Shown: positions 60,762 to 64,000 of the stretch, one piece after another
How the letters are laid out: the number at the start of each line of letters is the position of its first letter
Position numbering within the stretch: position 1 is the first letter of the stretch
Translations under genes and position numbers: made by a program
The notes under the pieces: generated by a model
Database searches by the model: none
The model's input: only the letters and a program-made list of their open reading frames with translations
What the model was told of the DNA's origin: nothing
Assembly: GCA_000508965.1 (NCBI GenBank)
Contig: BAHV02000021.1
Coordinates: forward strand, 124,001-188,000
Reading direction: 5' to 3'
Length of the DNA: 64,000 nucleotides
Source: Dielma sp000508965
GTDB lineage: Bacteria; Bacillota_I; Bacilli_A; Erysipelotrichales; Erysipelotrichaceae

Positions 60762-61232
60762 TTATAAATATTTTTCAATCGGTACCGGCCGATCATCCGG
60801 AGCCACATAGGATTCTACCCGTATCCCTTTGGCTAAGATTTTTCTGAAATTCTCAAAATCCTCCGGTGCAAAGGCTAATGACGGACTAACCATCTTTTTG
60901 CCTTCGCCGCCCTTCATCAAAGCCGCATTTAAAGCTGTGATGCCTTCTACTTCCTCTGCAATCCGCAGTGCATCATGAGTGGTTTCCACAAGCAGTTCAA
61001 TCTTGCGGTCCTTGCTTGCCTCACTGTTCAGATATGTGATCGCCTCCGCAACCGGTATGATTTTCAGTTTACAGCCATGCGGAGCTGACATTTTCATCAG
61101 ACTGATTCTCAGCGCATCCTTGGCGACACCATCATTAGCAACAACGATCTCATTGGCGCCGGTTTTCTGCGGCCAAACCTGTGCTGTCTGGAAGTGCAGC
61201 AATCTAAAATCAATACGAAATAATGTAATCAT
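60762..61232 (-). CDS. PTS mannose-family EIIB component
   Basis: A 156-residue cytoplasmic EIIB. FRIDFRLLHFQTAQVW (5-20) contains the active-site histidine (His13) of the Man-family B domain; the usual D-x-R-x-x-H-G-Q reads D-F-R-L-L-H-F-Q here, a small variation. NEIVVANDGVAKD and SPSLAFAPEDF follow as expected. ATG at 61232 has AAGGGAGGAA; the 14 upstream codons are unlikely. First structural gene after the LevR-like regulator, 60 bases downstream of it. Confidence 0.9.
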   Translation of the reverse strand: MITLFRIDFRLLHFQTAQVWPQKTGANEIVVANDGVAKDALRISLMKMSAPHGCKLKIIPVAEAITYLNSEASKDRKIELLVETTHDALRIAEEVEGITALNAALMKGGEGKKMVSPSLAFAPEDFENFRKILAKGIRVESYVAPDDRPVPIEKYL

Positions 61233-61292
61233 AAGTTCCTCCCTTTCTGCTAACCTCTGAAGCTGTGAGCTCAAACAGCCGCAGATGTCTGC

Positions 61293-64000
61293 CTAAATCC
61301 CTAAATCCTTAAAAATATATTCATAAAGATAGAGTATTTCATTTAACGGGATCACCACCCGGTAATGATTTAATAAATCCGTGAAGCTTTCATTAAACAT
61401 CTTCACAAAACGCTTTTCATCTTTATTCAATAAACCCGCTTCCGCCAGCTTCTTGCCGCTGTCATCCTTTGTAATCAGCCGTTCCACAAGACAGCTGATA
61501 TGAATATACATACCGACCATCGTTTTATTCGGCAGCATAATACCCATTAAATTCTGCAGCTGTGACAATGCCGCTTCAATATAAGTAATCAGCTTATCGG
61601 GATTGAGGATTGTCAGATAATTCATCACATTCTCAAGTGTAAAATTCTTCACTAAATTCTTATTGAACTGTTCCGCCTCCGCTTCACTGAAATAACGGGT
61701 CAGCATTAAGGAAATACGGTCGATATCCTTAAAAGCAATCACATCCTCCAGCGATACATAAGCAACCTTAGCCAAAGGCAGCTGAATCGTACCGGCAACG
61801 AAGATCACATCAAACTGAGCGAAAACCTCGTCATCATCCAAATTCTTCGACAGGCGATAGTAATCATAAGTAAATATGCTGACATCCACCGGTCTTGGCA
61901 GGCTGTTTTTAAATAACTGCACCACTCGCTCAGCCGCTGTTTCACCGGTTTCGGAAGTGAAAATTATTGCTTTTTTCCGTTTCACATTACTGATAATCTT
62001 GGTATCCAAATAGGTTTCCTTGGTAATGCTAGAAAAAATCTCATTCATTTCAAGTCCCTGTTTTACCTTATAGGCGATATTGACGGCAATTTTGGTAGAA
62101 ACATTGTTGATAACGCCAATTCGCATATTCGCGATATCGCTGATCTGATTGCCGATATCTTCTAAAGATCCCATATCTACCATTAAAATCAAATCTTTAT
62201 TTTGATTACGGCGGCGGATGTATTTCCTTAAGGTGCAGATCAATTCATCCACCGATGTATTCAGCGGCATGTCAATCGCGTCCATCACATGTGAACCAAC
62301 CAGCTTATTTGCCGCATCCGCAATCGAGGAAGCGGTGGAGTATCCATGCGCGAGGACCATACAGTTATACAGATAACGATTCATTTCACGGTTATAGAAC
62401 TGAATATTCAAGATCAGAAAAGCTAGATTCATCATGTTTAATTCAATATCGAGCGTTTGTCTGATTTTAAGCTGCACGTCAACAGCCACACTTGCCTCAG
62501 CGGCATAGTTTTGCTTCAGACAATTCAACAGATGCTGAATGCTTTCTTTATTTTTAAGTTCCCATGCCTTAATGCTTGATACCATCTGCATCATATTGTA
62601 AATGATTCTGGCAATGACAAAGGCACAGTTGGCGGGGATATAAATATCGTATTGATCCAGCATATTCTCAAAGATATTCACGATTAATTTTTCATAAGCG
62701 GATACCCTGGGATTGGTATATTTTCTTTCAAATACAATGTAGTCATAATACTGATTCATGCCTTCAAAGCATTTTTCGCTGAATTGTTTATCACTCAGAT
62801 TCCCCTTTTCATACTCGTGATATAATTCAAGCATATAATCAAAGTAACTCAGCAGTTTACCGCTGATGCTGTGATTGATCGTCTGATCGACACAGATCAG
62901 ATTTTCTTCCTCGTTTACGGGCAGAACGGCACTGATTGCTGATACAGGTAAATGATACAAATAAATTTCCAGTTTCTTTGAAGCTTGGTCACTGGCTAAA
63001 TAAGCATTTGCGCAGCTGGTCTTGATGCAGCCGATTAATTCCTCAATGTTATTCTTATAATGACCTTCAATTAATGCCGCAAATGCCTTGCTTGAGATAT
63101 AAATCTGCTTGCGCAGATTCTCCTCCTCTTCTTTTAGAAAGTGGATCACAAACGCTTCTTTATCCTCCAGCGGCCGTTCTTCCAATGAAGGTATCTGACA
63201 TAAAATCGGTACATTGTGAAGAAACAGACTGTCAATATTCTCTTTTGGATCAACACAGCTCGTCATGACTAACCGTGTCGCGGAATGAAAAGTGCCATAG
63301 TTTTCAACCGTATAGTCGCCGCTTTTCATGTAGCTCATCAGCTGCCGGTAGCATTTATCAGACAATGTTTCCGCATGATCGATAACCAAAATGCCATTCT
63401 TTGCTTTAGCCAGCAGTCCTTCCTGAAGCAGTTTTTTATCACCCTGAATGTGCATCGAGCCGAAGATTTTTTTATAATCATCAAGATTGCTGTCAGCTTC
63501 ATGAAGAAACATCAGCTTCGCATCATCCGGGATGATTCTTTCTTCTAAGGCATACTGATAAATCAAATGACTCAGATATGTCTTGCCGACACCATGCTCA
63601 CCATACAGAAGAATCGGCAGTCCATTAGGCGGATATTTGATGGCTGACTGACACTGCATGATGCAGTAAGCCAGCGATGTATCATGACCAATTGCCTGCA
63701 GGAAGCTTTTCTGCGCGAGCAGTCCCTTTTCAACAAGCTGAATCAGTTCATTCACATCATAGAATTCATTGCTTTTTAAATCGATGCGAAAACTTTTCTC
63801 CACGGTTTTCTTATCCAAAAAATAAACCGGCCGTGTTGATATCTTAATGAAAGTGCCGTCTTTAAAATATTCATTGAGATATTGTGAAGCTAAAGATCTT
63901 GATATATTCAGACGTTCCCCCAGTGTTGCTGAATCACTGTTCAGCTTTTGTGAACTGCAGAATTCTAAGGTACATTGAAGTATCAAATCATAAATTTCAC
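61293..64000 (-). CDS. LevR-like PTS-regulated transcription regulator, 5' end cut by window edge
   Basis: At least 900 residues are visible, and the frame stays open to the window edge (EIYDLILQCTLEFCSS), so the true start lies beyond 64000; the TTG at 63986 is probably internal. It has an N-terminal winged helix (LGERLNISRSLASQYLNEYF) and an AAA+ domain with Walker A YGEHGVGKTYLS and Walker B GILVIDHAE. Two PRD domains, an EIIA-Man-like domain and an EIIB-like part follow. The GAFTGA loop that contacts sigma-54 is not visible (the region reads IFGSMHIQGDKKLLQEG). It should control the PTS operon downstream, sensed through phosphorylation. Confidence 0.85.
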   Translation of the reverse strand, partial: EIYDLILQCTLEFCSSQKLNSDSATLGERLNISRSLASQYLNEYFKDGTFIKISTRPVYFLDKKTVEKSFRIDLKSNEFYDVNELIQLVEKGLLAQKSFLQAIGHDTSLAYCIMQCQSAIKYPPNGLPILLYGEHGVGKTYLSHLIYQYALEERIIPDDAKLMFLHEADSNLDDYKKIFGSMHIQGDKKLLQEGLLAKAKNGILVIDHAETLSDKCYRQLMSYMKSGDYTVENYGTFHSATRLVMTSCVDPKENIDSLFLHNVPILCQIPSLEERPLEDKEAFVIHFLKEEEENLRKQIYISSKAFAALIEGHYKNNIEELIGCIKTSCANAYLASDQASKKLEIYLYHLPVSAISAVLPVNEEENLICVDQTINHSISGKLLSYFDYMLELYHEYEKGNLSDKQFSEKCFEGMNQYYDYIVFERKYTNPRVSAYEKLIVNIFENMLDQYDIYIPANCAFVIARIIYNMMQMVSSIKAWELKNKESIQHLLNCLKQNYAAEASVAVDVQLKIRQTLDIELNMMNLAFLILNIQFYNREMNRYLYNCMVLAHGYSTASSIADAANKLVGSHVMDAIDMPLNTSVDELICTLRKYIRRRNQNKDLILMVDMGSLEDIGNQISDIANMRIGVINNVSTKIAVNIAYKVKQGLEMNEIFSSITKETYLDTKIISNVKRKKAIIFTSETGETAAERVVQLFKNSLPRPVDVSIFTYDYYRLSKNLDDDEVFAQFDVIFVAGTIQLPLAKVAYVSLEDVIAFKDIDRISLMLTRYFSEAEAEQFNKNLVKNFTLENVMNYLTILNPDKLITYIEAALSQLQNLMGIMLPNKTMVGMYIHISCLVERLITKDDSGKKLAEAGLLNKDEKRFVKMFNESFTDLLNHYRVVIPLNEILYLYEYIFKDLGI

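Noticed and set aside
1..64000. tRNA or rRNA genes
   Set aside because: I found no GGTTCGA-type T-loop context with an acceptor stem, nor conserved rRNA sequence, but this was by eye; a tRNA search tool would settle it.

Overview
This window comes from a low-to-moderate G+C Bacillota. The gene set suggests a host-associated, fermentative member of the Erysipelotrichia or a related clostridial lineage. Supporting signs are strong AGGAGG-type ribosome sites, frequent TTG/GTG starts, lipoproteins with Gram-positive lipoboxes, PTS sugar uptake, choline-binding-like cell-wall repeats on secreted proteins, an iron-dependent alcohol dehydrogenase and LicT-type antitermination. I saw no rRNA, tRNA, CRISPR array, insertion sequence or prophage. 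The genus assignment is inference only.

Layout. 1-7.3 kb: a SIS-domain protein cut by the left edge, a BI-1 membrane protein, a small operon (GNAT, lipoprotein, DUF1905 plus C39-like peptidase), a three-gene ABC importer of the TrpX/ABC_sub_bind class, and a divergent D-2-hydroxyacid dehydrogenase. 7.3-14.4 kb: a CPBP protease followed by a small membrane gene broken by an in-frame amber codon, then an ABC exporter (ATPase, permease fused to an M1 peptidase, second permease) with its two-component system. A shared operator-like sequence lies upstream of both the exporter and the two-component operon. 14.4-16.4 kb: small membrane proteins, including two DUF2500 paralogues and a zinc-ribbon protein.

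16.5-25.7 kb is a cell-surface region: a lipoprotein, a glucosaminidase, a GHL10-type hydrolase with wall-binding repeats, and two large secreted wall-binding proteins. The last two genes share a promoter/leader module bracketed by 30-bp palindromes centred on GTATAC. 25.7-31.6 kb: a MATE pump and a beta-glucoside operon (LicT antiterminator, EIIBCA, GH1 phospho-glucosidase) with two RAT/terminator switches. 32.1-35.9 kb: a four-gene redox operon ending in a predicted lipoprotein that fuses flavodoxin to an aldo/keto reductase. 36-41 kb: an orphan sirohaem reductase, a DEAD-box helicase, hypothetical genes including a frameshifted nuclease remnant, and a tocopherol-cyclase-like protein.

41.6-46.9 kb: a GntR regulator, then an ECF sigma factor overlapping a membrane protein built of SHOCT-like repeats with an acidic tail. 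A nearby secreted protein has the same unusual architecture. 47-56 kb: a second MATE pump and signalling genes (hybrid kinase, double-wHTH GntR protein, PAS/GGDEF-like/EAL protein, TipA-like MerR regulator). 56-57.6 kb: yjdF with a candidate riboswitch, and an AT-rich pair of secreted and tiny membrane proteins. 57.7-64 kb: a mannose-family PTS operon with a SIS-domain enzyme and a LevR-like regulator that runs off the right edge.

The strongest candidates for something undescribed are the paired palindrome modules on the surface-protein genes, the sigma/SHOCT-repeat/acidic-tail cluster, and the lipoprotein-flavodoxin-AKR fusion.
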